Part shown: positions 1 to 7,672 of the stretch, one piece after another
Numbering within the stretch: the stretch's first letter is position 1
How the letters are laid out: every line of letters begins with the position of its first letter
Notes under the pieces: model-generated
What the model was told of the DNA's origin: nothing
The model's input: the letters and a program-made list of their open reading frames with translations, nothing else
Databases searched by the model: none
Source of the DNA: Betaproteobacteria bacterium RIFCSPLOWO2_02_FULL_68_150
GTDB lineage: Bacteria > Pseudomonadota > Gammaproteobacteria > Burkholderiales > SG8-39
Assembly: GCA_001771975.1 (NCBI GenBank)
Contig: MERE01000209.1
Location: 1 to 16,623, forward strand
DNA length: 16,623 bases
Direction of reading: 5' to 3'
Translations under genes and position numbers: made by a program

Positions 1-187
1 GCGGCCGGTCGCAGACGTCGCCGCGCACGAACACGTGGCGCGCGTCGCCGCGCAGCGCCTCCAGGTTGCGCAGGTTGCCGGCGTAGCTGAGCTTGTCGAG
101 ATTCACCACCGGCTCGCCGCTCAATCCGATCGCCTGCAGCACGAAATTGGCGCCGATGAATCCGGCGCCGCCCGTCACCAGCAGCAT
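1..187 (-). CDS. rfbB: dTDP-glucose 4,6-dehydratase, N-terminal part (partial)
   Basis: Converts dTDP-glucose to dTDP-4-keto-6-deoxyglucose, the NAD-dependent branch step toward dTDP-rhamnose and dTDP-amino sugars, in the cytoplasm. Only the first 62 residues lie in the window; the rest continues past the left edge. Visible are the Rossmann glycine motif TGGAGFIG (residues 5-12), the family signature NLDKLSYAGNL (29-39), whose Asp31 should bind the NAD ribose, and the following GDARHVFVRGDVCDR stretch typical of RmlB. The ATG at 187 gives an N-terminus only one or two residues shorter than usual for RmlB. It sits 7 nt after the stop of the upstream aminotransferase and has no clear Shine-Dalgarno, so translation is probably coupled. 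Extended SDR relatives are possible, but the NLDKLSYAGN motif is quite specific to RmlB. Family is confident; the missing two thirds cannot be judged. Confidence 0.9.
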   Translation of the reverse strand, partial: MLLVTGGAGFIGANFVLQAIGLSGEPVVNLDKLSYAGNLRNLEALRGDARHVFVRGDVCDRP

Positions 188-194
188 CGGCCGC

Positions 195-1301
195 TTATGC
201 GCGGGCGACGCGCGGGTCGGAGGCGCGCGTCGCGGCGTCGATGATGCGGTCCTGGTCGGCCTGCGTCAGATACGGATGCATCGGCAGGCTGATCACCTCG
301 CGCGCCAGCTGCTCGGCGGTCGGACAGATGGCGTCCGCGGCGAGGGCCGCATAGGCCGGCTGCTTGTGCAGCGCCGCAGGGTAGTGCACCGCGGTCGGCA
401 CTCCCAGGTCCTTCAGGCGCGCTTCGAACGCGGGACGGTCGAGTGCGCGCACCGTGTACTGCGCATACACGCTGGTCCGGTCCGGCCTGACGCGGATGGT
501 CGCCATGTGACGCGACAGCGTGGCGTTGTAATGGTTGCCGATCTCGATGCGGCGCTCGATCTCCCAGTCGAAGCGCTTCAGCTTGGCGAGCACCACCGCG
601 CACTGGATCGAGTCCATGCGCCCGCCCACGCCGATGCGCGTGTGCACGTAGCGCCGTTCCTGGCCGTGGATGCGGATCTCGCGCATCGCCTTGGCGAGCG
701 CGTCGTCCTGCGTGAAGAGCGCGCCGCCGTCGCCGTAGCAGCCGAGCGGCTTCGAGGGAAAGAAGCTGGTGCAGCCGATGGTCGAGAGATTGCCGCTCTT
801 CGCACCCTTGTAGGTCGCGCCGAAGCTCTGCGCCGCGTCCTCGATCACCGGCAGCCGGTGCTTGGCGGCGATGGCGTTGATCTGGTCCATGTCCGCAGGC
901 TGCCCGTACAGCGACACCGGCAGGATCGCGCGCGTGCGCGCGCTGATCGCCGCCTCGATCCTCGCCGCGCTGATGTTGGCGGTGTCCTCCTCGACGTCCA
1001 CGAACACGGGCGTGGCGCCGAGCAGCACCACCATCTCGGCGGTGGCGACGAAGGTGAACGGGCTCGTGATCACCTCGTCGCCCGGCTTGACGCCGAGCGC
1101 CATGAGCGCGATCAGCAGCGCCTCGGTGCCCGAGGCCACCGTGATGCAGTGCTTGGCGCCGGTATAGGCCGCGAGCCGGTCCTCCAGCTCGCGCACTTCC
1201 GGCCCGAGGATGTACTGGCCGTGGTCCAGCACCAGCTGGATGCGCGCGTTGATGATGTCGCGCATCGCGGCGTACTGCGATTTGAGATCGATGAAATCCA
1301 T
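195..1301 (-). CDS. wbpE: DegT/DnrJ/EryC1 family sugar aminotransferase, WbpE/WlbC-like
   Basis: PLP-dependent aminotransferase of 368 residues, full length for the family. The sequence closely recalls WbpE/WlbC, which aminate the 3-keto group of a UDP-2-acetamido-3-keto-glucuronate using glutamate, on the way to UDP-diacetamido-uronic acids of O-antigens. The PLP lysine is Lys184 in FFPSKPLGCYGDGGAL. Asp155 and Gln158 in EDAAQSFGA are positioned to bind the cofactor ring. The SGTEAL phosphate-binding region lies at 57-62, and the C-terminal SVYAQYT and PTAVHYP motifs are typical of WbpE. The ATG at 1301 has a good Shine-Dalgarno (AAGGAA, 5 nt away). The gene follows an FkbM methyltransferase by 40 nt and precedes rfbB by 7 nt. 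Proximity to rfbB leaves open a dTDP-keto-sugar substrate (FdtB/QdtB type), but I favour the uronic acid reading. The partner genes wbpA/B/D/I are not in the window. The symbol is by similarity. Confidence 0.88.
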   Translation of the reverse strand: MDFIDLKSQYAAMRDIINARIQLVLDHGQYILGPEVRELEDRLAAYTGAKHCITVASGTEALLIALMALGVKPGDEVITSPFTFVATAEMVVLLGATPVFVDVEEDTANISAARIEAAISARTRAILPVSLYGQPADMDQINAIAAKHRLPVIEDAAQSFGATYKGAKSGNLSTIGCTSFFPSKPLGCYGDGGALFTQDDALAKAMREIRIHGQERRYVHTRIGVGGRMDSIQCAVVLAKLKRFDWEIERRIEIGNHYNATLSRHMATIRVRPDRTSVYAQYTVRALDRPAFEARLKDLGVPTAVHYPAALHKQPAYAALAADAICPTAEQLAREVISLPMHPYLTQADQDRIIDAATRASDPRVARA

Positions 1302-1306
1302 TGCGG

Positions 1307-1312
1307 TTCCTT
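1307..1312 (-). promoter_or_regulatory. Ribosome binding site of the aminotransferase gene
   Basis: The leftward strand reads AAGGAA here, 5 nt before the ATG at 1301. It is one of the few clear Shine-Dalgarno sequences in this block and supports the chosen start. It lies in the 40-nt spacer after the FkbM gene, so this gene can initiate independently rather than only by coupling. Confidence 0.6.
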
Positions 1313-1341
1313 GCGGCGTGGCCTGCGAGGCGGCGATTATC

Positions 1342-2055
1342 TCACCGCGAGAGGTAGAGGACGTTCTTGCGCATCAGCGTGAAATCGAGCGCGAAGCCCT
1401 GCGCGATGAGTCCCCCCAGCATTTTCGACAGCGCCGCGCTCGAGTGGATCGCGGGGTGCGTCTCGACGCAGATCTTGCGCACGGTGGCGAGATCCGCGAG
1501 TTCGAAGAACTCGATCTCGCCGCCCTCGATGTCGACGATCAGGAAGCTGGGACGCACGCGCTGCAGCTCGCTGTTGAGGTCGGCCTGCGGCACGCGGATC
1601 GTCTTGGCGTTGCCCGACCCCGGCAGCGCCGAGGACGCCCAGAACTCCGGCTCGACGTGGAATTCGCGCGTCCCCTCGCCCCGCGCGAGCAGCACATTGC
1701 GCACCGTGGGGGCGACGCCGTTGGCCCGGTAGGTGGCCGCGATCAGCTCCATCAGCGCGGGGTTCGCCTCGTAGGCGAACACGCGCTCGCTGCCGATGCG
1801 CTTGGCGCAGTAGGCCGACAGAAAGCCGATGCCGGCGCCCACTTCCATCACCACGTCGTCGGAGGCGAGGCGCTTGGCGACGATCTCGATTTCCTTGTCC
1901 TCGTACTCGCTGAAGAAGATCTGCCGGCGGATCCCGCGCGAGATGCCGCTGCCCTCGGTGGGGAGCAGCACGCCCTGATTGTCCACCCAGCGCGGAACGT
2001 GGACCTGCCACAGCAGTTTCTTGATGCGCCGCGCAGTGCGGCCGTGTTTTCGCAT
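1342..2055 (-). CDS. FkbM family methyltransferase (copy 1)
   Basis: SAM-dependent O-methyltransferase of the FkbM family, 237 residues, normal for the family. Motif I is VMEVGAGIGFLS (69-80). The acidic residue that should contact SAM ribose is in FAYEANP (93-99). The family hallmark VDIEGGEIEFF lies at 174-184, followed by CVETHP (196-201). In surface-glycan loci such enzymes are usually presumed to methylate sugar hydroxyls; the actual acceptor is unknown. The reading frame stays open far upstream into asnB. The ATG at 2055 is chosen because it follows the asnB stop by 29 nt, has a Shine-Dalgarno (CGGAGA) 7 nt upstream, and places motif I at the usual distance. The N-terminus is basic with no signal peptide, so the enzyme is likely cytoplasmic. 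Confident for family, not for substrate. Confidence 0.87.
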   Translation of the reverse strand: MRKHGRTARRIKKLLWQVHVPRWVDNQGVLLPTEGSGISRGIRRQIFFSEYEDKEIEIVAKRLASDDVVMEVGAGIGFLSAYCAKRIGSERVFAYEANPALMELIAATYRANGVAPTVRNVLLARGEGTREFHVEPEFWASSALPGSGNAKTIRVPQADLNSELQRVRPSFLIVDIEGGEIEFFELADLATVRKICVETHPAIHSSAALSKMLGGLIAQGFALDFTLMRKNVLYLSR

Positions 2056-2062
2056 GCAGGTG

Positions 2063-2068
2063 TCTCCG
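2063..2068 (-). promoter_or_regulatory. Ribosome binding site fixing the FkbM copy 1 start
   Basis: The leftward strand reads CGGAGA, 7 nt before the ATG at 2055. This decides between the short 237-residue protein and an unrealistic upstream extension of the same open frame through the end of asnB. Confidence 0.55.
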
Positions 2069-2084
2069 GATGGCTGGCCGCGCC

Positions 2085-3911
2085 CTAGGCTTCCAGCGGA
2101 TGCGCTTCGAGCCAGACGAGCAGCACGACGAAAGTGTAAGCGAGCCGGCGCGAGCCGCGCCCGGCGCACGCCGCGTGCCATAGCCGCTGCACGGCGCCCG
2201 CATCGAGATACGGCGCGAGCGTTGCGCAGCGCGCCAGCGCGCCTTCGGCGGTGGCGCGCCATGCGCCGTTGAAAAGCTCGCGCAACGGCACTGAAAAACC
2301 GTGCTTGGGCCGGTCCCAGACCGCCTGCGGCAGGCTGCGCCGCGCGATTTCCCTCAAAAGCGCCTTGCCCCCCCCGGCGTCGTAATGCAGCGCTGCGGGC
2401 AGATCGAGCACCGCGTCCAGCACCACGTTGCCGAGCATCGGCACGCGCACCTCGAGCCCATGCGCCATGCTCGCGCGGTCGGCCTTGGCGAGGCAGTTCT
2501 CCGACAGATAAGTCCAGAGGTCGGCGCGCATCAGGCGCGCCGTATCCATGCCGCCGGCGAGATCGCGCCAGAGCTGCAGCGTCGCCTCGGGCCGGCACGC
2601 GGCGAGCGCCGCGGGTGCGAGATAGCGGCTGAGACTCTTGCGGCCGGCACGCCAGGGCCCGAGTTCCACGCGCCGGTAAAAGAGCAACTCCCGCCCGTGC
2701 AGCATGCGGCGCAGGAGCGCGGCGGGCAGCAGTCCCGCCTCGAGCAGCGCGCGCCCCGCTGTCTGGCCCAACCGCGCCGGATGCTGCGCCGCCTCGTCCG
2801 CGAAGCGCGCATAGCCGGCAAACAGTTCGTCGCCGCCGTCGCCGCTGATGGCTACCGTCACGTGGCGGCGCGTCAGCGCCGCAAGCGCCTGCGTCATGAC
2901 GTACGCGGGATCGGCGAGCGGCTGATCGAGCACCCGCACCGAGTGCGCAAAGACGTCGCCATCGATCGCCGGCGCTTCGAGCACATGATGCCGGCAGCCG
3001 AACGCCTCGGCCACGGCGCGCGCCTGCGGCGTCTCGTCGAAACCCGGCTCGGCGAACGCGAGCGTGAAGGTCTCCGGCGGCCGCGCGCCCGCTTCGGCCA
3101 TGTAGCGCACCATGAGGCTCGAATCGATGCCGCCGGAGAGGAACGCCCCGAGCGGCACGTCGGCGACGAGCTGACGCCGCACGCTCTCGCGCAGCGCCCG
3201 ATCGACCCGCTGGAGCGTCTCTTCGCGATCCGCCGCCTGCGCACGGGCCAGCGGAATCTCCCAGTAGCGCTGCAGCTCGCAGCGCCGGTCAGCGGCGCGC
3301 CAGCGCAGCCACGACGCGGGCGGCAGCTGGCGCACCTCGCGCAGGAACGAATGCGGCGCGAGGCAGGTCTGGAACGCGAGGAAATCGCGCAGCGCCTCGT
3401 AATCGAGCCGGCGCGGAAAGCCGCGCAGCGCGAAAAACGCTTCGAGCGTGGAGGCGAAGGCGAGCCCAGCGTGCGTCGAATAGAAAAGCGGCTTGACTCC
3501 CATGCGGTCGCGTGCCGCGAATAGCGACTGCTCCAGCCGATCCCAGAGGGCGAAGGCGAACATGCCGTCGAGCCGCGCGGGAAGGTGCACGCCCCAGGTC
3601 GCGTAGCCGTGCAGCAGCACTTCGGTATCGGAGCGCGTGGCGAAGACCCGACCGGCGGCTTCGAGTTCGGCGCGCAATTCGCGGAAGTTGTAGATCTCGC
3701 CGTTATGCACCAGGACGTAGCGTCCGTCCGGCGAGTGCATCGGCTGATGGCCACCGTCGGGGTCGATGACGGCGAGCCGCGTATTGCCGAGACAGGCGCT
3801 CTCGCCGCGCCACAGCAGCTGCTCGTCCGGTCCGCGCGAGCGAATCGTCGCCAGGGCTGCGGCTGCGCTTTCCTGCCATGGCGTGGCGATCAGGCCGATG
3901 ATGCCGCACAT
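2085..3911 (-). CDS. asnB: Asparagine synthetase B-type glutamine amidotransferase
   Basis: Glutamine-dependent amidotransferase of 608 residues, full length. Cys2 follows the initiator Met directly and is the glutaminase nucleophile (MCGIIG). RLAVID (45-50), HNGEIYN (69-75) and RSDTEVLL (93-100) build the glutamine site. The ATP-pyrophosphatase P-loop is SGGIDSS (259-265), and the synthetase signature SGDGGDELFAGY lies at 356-367. Biochemically the family activates a carboxylate with ATP and amidates it with ammonia from glutamine. Free asparagine synthesis is possible. Embedded among glycosyltransferases and beside a WbpE-type aminotransferase, it more likely amidates a uronic acid or similar group, as proposed for WbpS-type proteins of O-antigen loci. 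It starts 3 nt after the upstream GT4 stop, with an AGGAGA 11 nt before the ATG. The coding strand holds a run of eight G at 2376-2383. Family is certain; substrate is inferred. Confidence 0.92.
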   Translation of the reverse strand: MCGIIGLIATPWQESAAAALATIRSRGPDEQLLWRGESACLGNTRLAVIDPDGGHQPMHSPDGRYVLVHNGEIYNFRELRAELEAAGRVFATRSDTEVLLHGYATWGVHLPARLDGMFAFALWDRLEQSLFAARDRMGVKPLFYSTHAGLAFASTLEAFFALRGFPRRLDYEALRDFLAFQTCLAPHSFLREVRQLPPASWLRWRAADRRCELQRYWEIPLARAQAADREETLQRVDRALRESVRRQLVADVPLGAFLSGGIDSSLMVRYMAEAGARPPETFTLAFAEPGFDETPQARAVAEAFGCRHHVLEAPAIDGDVFAHSVRVLDQPLADPAYVMTQALAALTRRHVTVAISGDGGDELFAGYARFADEAAQHPARLGQTAGRALLEAGLLPAALLRRMLHGRELLFYRRVELGPWRAGRKSLSRYLAPAALAACRPEATLQLWRDLAGGMDTARLMRADLWTYLSENCLAKADRASMAHGLEVRVPMLGNVVLDAVLDLPAALHYDAGGGKALLREIARRSLPQAVWDRPKHGFSVPLRELFNGAWRATAEGALARCATLAPYLDAGAVQRLWHAACAGRGSRRLAYTFVVLLVWLEAHPLEA

Positions 3912-3914
3912 CGC

Positions 3915-5003
3915 TTAACCGGTCTCCTGCGCCAGCCGCTCGTATGCGGCGACCACGCGCGCCGTCGCATACGGCGCCAGATCGACGCGCGATGCATCGG
4001 GAGGATGCGCCAGCGCTTGCTCGATCGCCGCGCGCAGTGCGGGCGCGTTCCCCACGGGGACGAGGCATTCGGGAAGCTGCTCGCCGAGGATTTCGCGCGG
4101 ACCCGACGGACAGTCGGTGCTCACGACCGGAACACCGAGCAGCAAGGCCTCGACGATCACGTTGGGCAGGCCTTCATGGTCCGAGCAAAGCACCAGCAGC
4201 TCCGCGCCCGCGATCCAGGGATAGGGATTGCGCTGGAAACCCGCCACCTGCACGCGTGCGCCGAGCCCGCGCGCGGCGATCATCGACGCAAGCGCGGGCG
4301 CCGGATCCGTGAGCAGGACCAGGCGATGGGCGGTGTCGAGCCCGCCGAACGCATCGAGCAGCAGGTCGTGGCGCTTCTGCCCCGAGAAACGGCCGACGTG
4401 AATCAGGTACGGTTTCTCGGGCAGCACCGCAGCCTCGCCCGCCTGGGCGCGCAGCGCCTCGCCGTCGAAGGGATTGGGAATCACCTCGATCCGTGCGCGC
4501 GCAAGCCCGAGTTCCTTTCGCAGGTCCAAGCCGACGCCACGCGAGACGGCGATGAGCCGCTGCCCGTCGTAGAGTCGCCGGTACCGAGCCAGCCGCCGCG
4601 CCGACTTCGAGGGCTGCGTCGCGCCGAGCCGCGCCACTTCGACCGACAGCGTGTTGGCGATCCGGCACCAGTGCCTGGGCAGGCGGGCGCGCCGCGCGAC
4701 CTCGTCCGCGAACGGCAAGGTCGACACCAGCAGGTCGAACGGTTGCTCCCGCGCCAGCAGCGCGTGCAACTGCGCCAGCCGGCGCGCGGCGAGCCGCTTG
4801 CCGAGCCAGCCGGTGCTGATCCTGCGTCCCGCGGGCGTCGCTGCGCGCAGCTGCACTTGCGGCGGAACCGCATGCGAGGTGACGTTTTCGAGAAGGATCA
4901 CGTCGCTGCGGTGGCCGCGCGCCGCCAGCGCCGCGGCGATCTTCAGCACCGCCTTTTCGGCCCCGCCGCCGGCGAGATTGGTCACCACGAACCCGATCCT
5001 CAT
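3915..5003 (-). CDS. GT4 family glycosyltransferase (copy A)
   Basis: Retaining GT-B fold glycosyltransferase of 362 residues. The N-terminal acceptor domain opens with the glycine-rich loop NLAGGGAEKAV (9-19), a GT4 hallmark. The C-terminal nucleotide-sugar domain shows GRFSGQKRHDLLLDAF (204-219) and the EX7E-type motif SDHEGLPNVIVEAL (274-287). It should transfer a sugar from a nucleotide donor to the growing lipid-linked oligosaccharide on the cytoplasmic face of the inner membrane. The linkage is unknown. The frame is open well upstream, but the ATG at 5003 places VVTN at the normal N-terminus and overlaps the preceding GT9 stop as ATGA (5000-5003), the classical coupling arrangement. There is no independent Shine-Dalgarno. 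It is followed by asnB after 3 nt. Family confident, specificity not assignable. Confidence 0.9.
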   Translation of the reverse strand: MRIGFVVTNLAGGGAEKAVLKIAAALAARGHRSDVILLENVTSHAVPPQVQLRAATPAGRRISTGWLGKRLAARRLAQLHALLAREQPFDLLVSTLPFADEVARRARLPRHWCRIANTLSVEVARLGATQPSKSARRLARYRRLYDGQRLIAVSRGVGLDLRKELGLARARIEVIPNPFDGEALRAQAGEAAVLPEKPYLIHVGRFSGQKRHDLLLDAFGGLDTAHRLVLLTDPAPALASMIAARGLGARVQVAGFQRNPYPWIAGAELLVLCSDHEGLPNVIVEALLLGVPVVSTDCPSGPREILGEQLPECLVPVGNAPALRAAIEQALAHPPDASRVDLAPYATARVVAAYERLAQETG

Positions 5004-6028
5004 GGCCGCGGCGGATGTTCGTGCAGGGCACGCTCGACGGCGGCAAACACCGTGTCGACACCGATCGCCGCCATCGGCGTTTCCTCGGGGCAGGGATGCG
5101 CATGCGGATGATCCACCGGATAGAAGCATGGATGCTCGAGCGGACCCAGCAGCCGGCTGGGCGAATGGCAGTGGTACATGACCACCAGCGGAATGTCGAA
5201 ACAGCCCATGACGTGCGTAGGGCCGGTATCGACGCCTACGTAAAGGTGGGTGTGGCTCATGAGAGCCGCGCTCTGGCGCAGGCTGAGCGTGCCGGCGAAG
5301 TTGGTCGCCGCATCGCCCAGTTCGCCGGCAAGCCATCGGGTGCGCGTTTTTTCCTCTGCGCCGCCGAAGATGAGGAAATGGGCCTCGGGCCAGCGCGCGC
5401 GAATGCCGCGTGCGAGCTCGGCAAAGCTCTCCACCGGCCAGTCGCGGAAGGCCTTGGTGGGAAAGCTCGCGACCTGCAGGCCGATGCACGGCATCGCAGC
5501 GGGCCGGAGGGCGGCGAGGGTCTTGCGCGCCCAGGCGCGTTCTTCCTCGGTGACCTGGTAGGCGAGCCGCAGCCCGGCGGGCGCGATGCCGAGCGGCTCG
5601 ACGAGCGCGAGACGCATGAATACGGCATGCCGGCTGAGAGGCTCGGGCGCGGCGACTGCGGGCGCGAGCCTCGCATCGAGCGCGGCGCTTTGCTGCCGGA
5701 ACGCCACCACGCGGCGCGCCACGCGCAGCGCGTAGCTCACCAGCGTGCGGTCGAATCCGTACACGAACGCGAGGTCGAAGCGGCGCCCGGGGCCGCGGCC
5801 GAGCAGCGCGGCCACGCGCTTGTCGATGCGCCCGACGCGCGCGAGGAACGGCAGGTGTTCGAGTACTTCGGCGCGCTTCGGGTGCGCGAGGCAGGTGAGC
5901 TCGGCCTCCGGAAAGGCGTGCGCGAGCGCCCGCAGCGCCGGGGTCGCGAGCAGCGTATCGCCGATGCGCGACACGTTGATCACCAGGACCGACCGGATGC
6001 GCTCCGCTGCCGCAGCGTGCTCAGCCAC
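5000..6028 (-). CDS. GT9 family (heptosyltransferase-like) glycosyltransferase (copy A)
   Basis: 342-residue GT9 protein, the family of ADP-heptose:LPS heptosyltransferases. The N-terminal motif VINVSRIGDTLLATPAL (16-32) is the family hallmark. The C-terminal donor domain has GLQVASFPTKAFRDWP (183-198) and GVDTGPTHVMGCFDIP (265-280). It ends with an unusual His/Pro/Cys-rich stretch near 307-314. It is unlike WaaC, WaaF or WaaQ in detail, so the donor (heptose or another sugar) is open. The start is GTG at 6028, inside the end of the preceding methyltransferase gene, giving an 8-bp overlap (GTGGCTGA, 6021-6028). No Shine-Dalgarno is evident, so translation should depend on the upstream gene. 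Its own stop overlaps the next GT4 start. The other GT9 of this window (11767-12795) shows the same overlap geometry. Confidence 0.88.
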   Translation of the reverse strand: MAEHAAAAERIRSVLVINVSRIGDTLLATPALRALAHAFPEAELTCLAHPKRAEVLEHLPFLARVGRIDKRVAALLGRGPGRRFDLAFVYGFDRTLVSYALRVARRVVAFRQQSAALDARLAPAVAAPEPLSRHAVFMRLALVEPLGIAPAGLRLAYQVTEEERAWARKTLAALRPAAMPCIGLQVASFPTKAFRDWPVESFAELARGIRARWPEAHFLIFGGAEEKTRTRWLAGELGDAATNFAGTLSLRQSAALMSHTHLYVGVDTGPTHVMGCFDIPLVVMYHCHSPSRLLGPLEHPCFYPVDHPHAHPCPEETPMAAIGVDTVFAAVERALHEHPPRP

Positions 6029-6755
6029 GAACCGAAAACTCGTACACGAAATCGGGAAACGAGTACTCGAGCGGCGCGAAGCGCCACGCCAGGCGCTTCA
6101 GCAGCAGGCGCAGAGGCGAAAAGCGCTTGATCAGGTGGTAGGCCGAGAGCGCGAGGCCGGCGCGCCGCCCGATTTCCATCGCCTGGGTCGGCGTGATCCA
6201 GGCGACATGGTCGAGGTTCACGATCGCCGTGCCGTCGCGCCGAAAACGCCGCCAGAACTTGCGGCTGAAGGGATTCGGCGTCGTGGCGTAGACGCGCCCG
6301 CCCGCTTCCAGGTGGCGCGCCGCGAAGCGCAGCAGCGCCACCGCGTCGTCGACATGCTCGAGCACGTCGCCGATGAAAACCCGCTCGAAGCGCTCGCCGA
6401 TGTCCGCGCCCGAAGTCGCATCGACGCACAGCACGTGAAAGCCGCGCTGGTTGAGTTCCGCCACCAGCGGCGCGAGGATGTCGATGCCGACGCAGCGGCG
6501 CGCGCGCCGCGCGATGCGGCCGTGGCGCCAATCCGGCTGGTCGAAGTAGCGCGCGCTGTGGGAGACGACCCCGATATCGAGCACCGAGCGCTGCGCCACG
6601 CACTGTTCGATGAACTCCAGCAGGCCGCTGTCGGTGTGCACCTGTCGCACCGATCCGAGGTAGCGCTGCACCGCGCGCTGTGCGTCGCGATTGTTGGGAT
6701 CGTCGCTGAGCCGCGTCCAGTCCGGCGCGGCCGGTGCGCCGTGCTCCGGGGTCAC
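6021..6755 (-). CDS. Class I SAM-dependent methyltransferase
   Basis: 244-residue Rossmann-fold methyltransferase of the Methyltransf_11/23 type. Motif I is VLDIGVVSHSA (58-68), which lacks the usual GxGxG and keeps only one glycine. GIDIL (90-94) carries the acidic residue for the SAM ribose. GDVLEHVDD (129-137) is the motif II region, followed by AGGRVYATTPNPFS (151-164). The last quarter is basic and aromatic, without clear membrane segments. It presumably methylates a sugar or a terminal group of the glycan; the acceptor is unknown. The start is GTG at 6755, overlapping the stop of the upstream FkbM gene as GTGA (6752-6755). The downstream GT9 gene starts inside its 3' end. Family confident; activity not proven because of the degenerate motif I. 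Confidence 0.85.
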   Translation of the reverse strand: MTPEHGAPAAPDWTRLSDDPNNRDAQRAVQRYLGSVRQVHTDSGLLEFIEQCVAQRSVLDIGVVSHSARYFDQPDWRHGRIARRARRCVGIDILAPLVAELNQRGFHVLCVDATSGADIGERFERVFIGDVLEHVDDAVALLRFAARHLEAGGRVYATTPNPFSRKFWRRFRRDGTAIVNLDHVAWITPTQAMEIGRRAGLALSAYHLIKRFSPLRLLLKRLAWRFAPLEYSFPDFVYEFSVRG

Positions 6756-7672
6756 GTCGCGACCGATTCACGCGGCGGCGGCACCAGCAGGACGTTGCGG
6801 ATGCCGCCCGCTTCGAACGGTGCGCGCTCGCCGAGATAGTCGTCCCAGGTCGCCTCGCAAATGCCGCCCGGAAGCACGATGCCGAGCATGCGGTAGTCCA
6901 GCTCGTCGCGCAGCAGCGCCACCAGCCGGGACCTCTTGGCGAGGTCTTCGGCGCCCACTTCGAGATACATCGGCGGCCGGTGCCGGGTGAGCGTGGCGCG
7001 CGCGCCGCGCAGCACCTCGAGCTCGAACCCCTCGACGTCCACCTTGATGAAATCGACGCGGCCGATCTTGCTTCGTGCGATCAGGCCGTCCAGGGTCTCT
7101 ACGCGCACCGTGATGGTGTCGCACGCCTCCGCGCAGTAGCGGCCGAGCCGCGAGCCTCCGGTGTTCGCGCGCTCCACGGAAAACTCGCCCTGCCCCTCGC
7201 TCTCCGAGAGCGCCACGGCGGCAATCGAGACCTGGCGCAGGTTGTTGGCCCAGGTCGATTTCTGCAACGCCGCGGCCAGATGCGGTATCGGCTCGATCGC
7301 GATCACGCGGCCGCCGGGGCCGACCGCATCGGCCATCTGCAGCGTCCACTCGCCGATGTTCGCGCCGACGTCGACCACGGTGTCGCCGGGCCGGCAGAAA
7401 CGCCGGATGCAGGGTTCCGTCTTGAACGGCTTGAGCAGCTTGTAGGCCCCCATCAGGTCGAGCCGCTCGGGGACGTAGAAGTACAGCCCGTCGGTCTGCA
7501 GCACGTAGCCGCCGGGCCATTCCCGGTGGGCGCGCTTGCGCAGCCGGTCGCGCCACCACGGCACGCGCACCGCCAGCGGATCGGCGACCTCGCGCCGCGC
7601 GCGGTAGCGGCGCAGCACCGCGAGCTGGCGTATCAGGCGCACCAGGGCGCCGAGCGTTTTTTCTCCCTTCAC
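6752..7672 (-). CDS. FkbM family methyltransferase (copy 2), first gene of the left operon
   Basis: 306-residue FkbM methyltransferase with a longer N-terminus than the other two copies. Motif I is VVDVGANIGEWT (99-110), the ribose-contact acid is in VIAIEP (123-128), and the family hallmark is DFIKVDVEGFELEVLRG (207-223), followed by YLEVGAEDL. The first 50 residues are strongly basic with many Arg, possibly for membrane association. It should methylate a sugar hydroxyl; the substrate is unknown. The start is uncertain. GTG at 7672 is the first available codon, yet an AAAGGAC lies 21 nt upstream (7694-7700), too far away, and a second purine-rich AAGGGAG lies just inside the gene, about 20 nt before an in-frame GTG at 7642. 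It is the promoter-proximal gene of the leftward block, divergent from the GT2 gene. The body is confident; the N-terminus is not. Confidence 0.87.
   Translation of the reverse strand: MKGEKTLGALVRLIRQLAVLRRYRARREVADPLAVRVPWWRDRLRKRAHREWPGGYVLQTDGLYFYVPERLDLMGAYKLLKPFKTEPCIRRFCRPGDTVVDVGANIGEWTLQMADAVGPGGRVIAIEPIPHLAAALQKSTWANNLRQVSIAAVALSESEGQGEFSVERANTGGSRLGRYCAEACDTITVRVETLDGLIARSKIGRVDFIKVDVEGFELEVLRGARATLTRHRPPMYLEVGAEDLAKRSRLVALLRDELDYRMLGIVLPGGICEATWDDYLGERAPFEAGGIRNVLLVPPPRESVAT

Noticed and set aside
93..1382. Long open frame on the plus strand opposite the aminotransferase
   Set aside because: It is antisense to a gene with complete catalytic motifs. Its product is Arg/His/Val-rich low-complexity sequence with no family motif, as expected from GC-rich codon bias.
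2301..5111. Long plus-strand open frames opposite asnB and the GT4 gene
   Set aside because: They are shadows of well-supported minus-strand genes. The predicted proteins show no motifs and contain compositionally biased Arg/Ala/Gly stretches.
3915..5489. Longer GT4 protein starting near 5489 instead of 5003
   Set aside because: The extra 162 residues are antisense-like and overlap the GT9 gene in another frame. The conserved N-terminal strand VVTNLAGGGAE starts right after the ATG at 5003.
7636..7662. Short hairpin (7636-7640 with 7647-7651) followed by six T, resembling a rho-independent terminator on the plus strand
   Set aside because: The stem is only 5 bp and sits 5 nt from the T run. 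It lies inside the start of the minus-strand FkbM gene, and no plus-strand gene upstream would need it.
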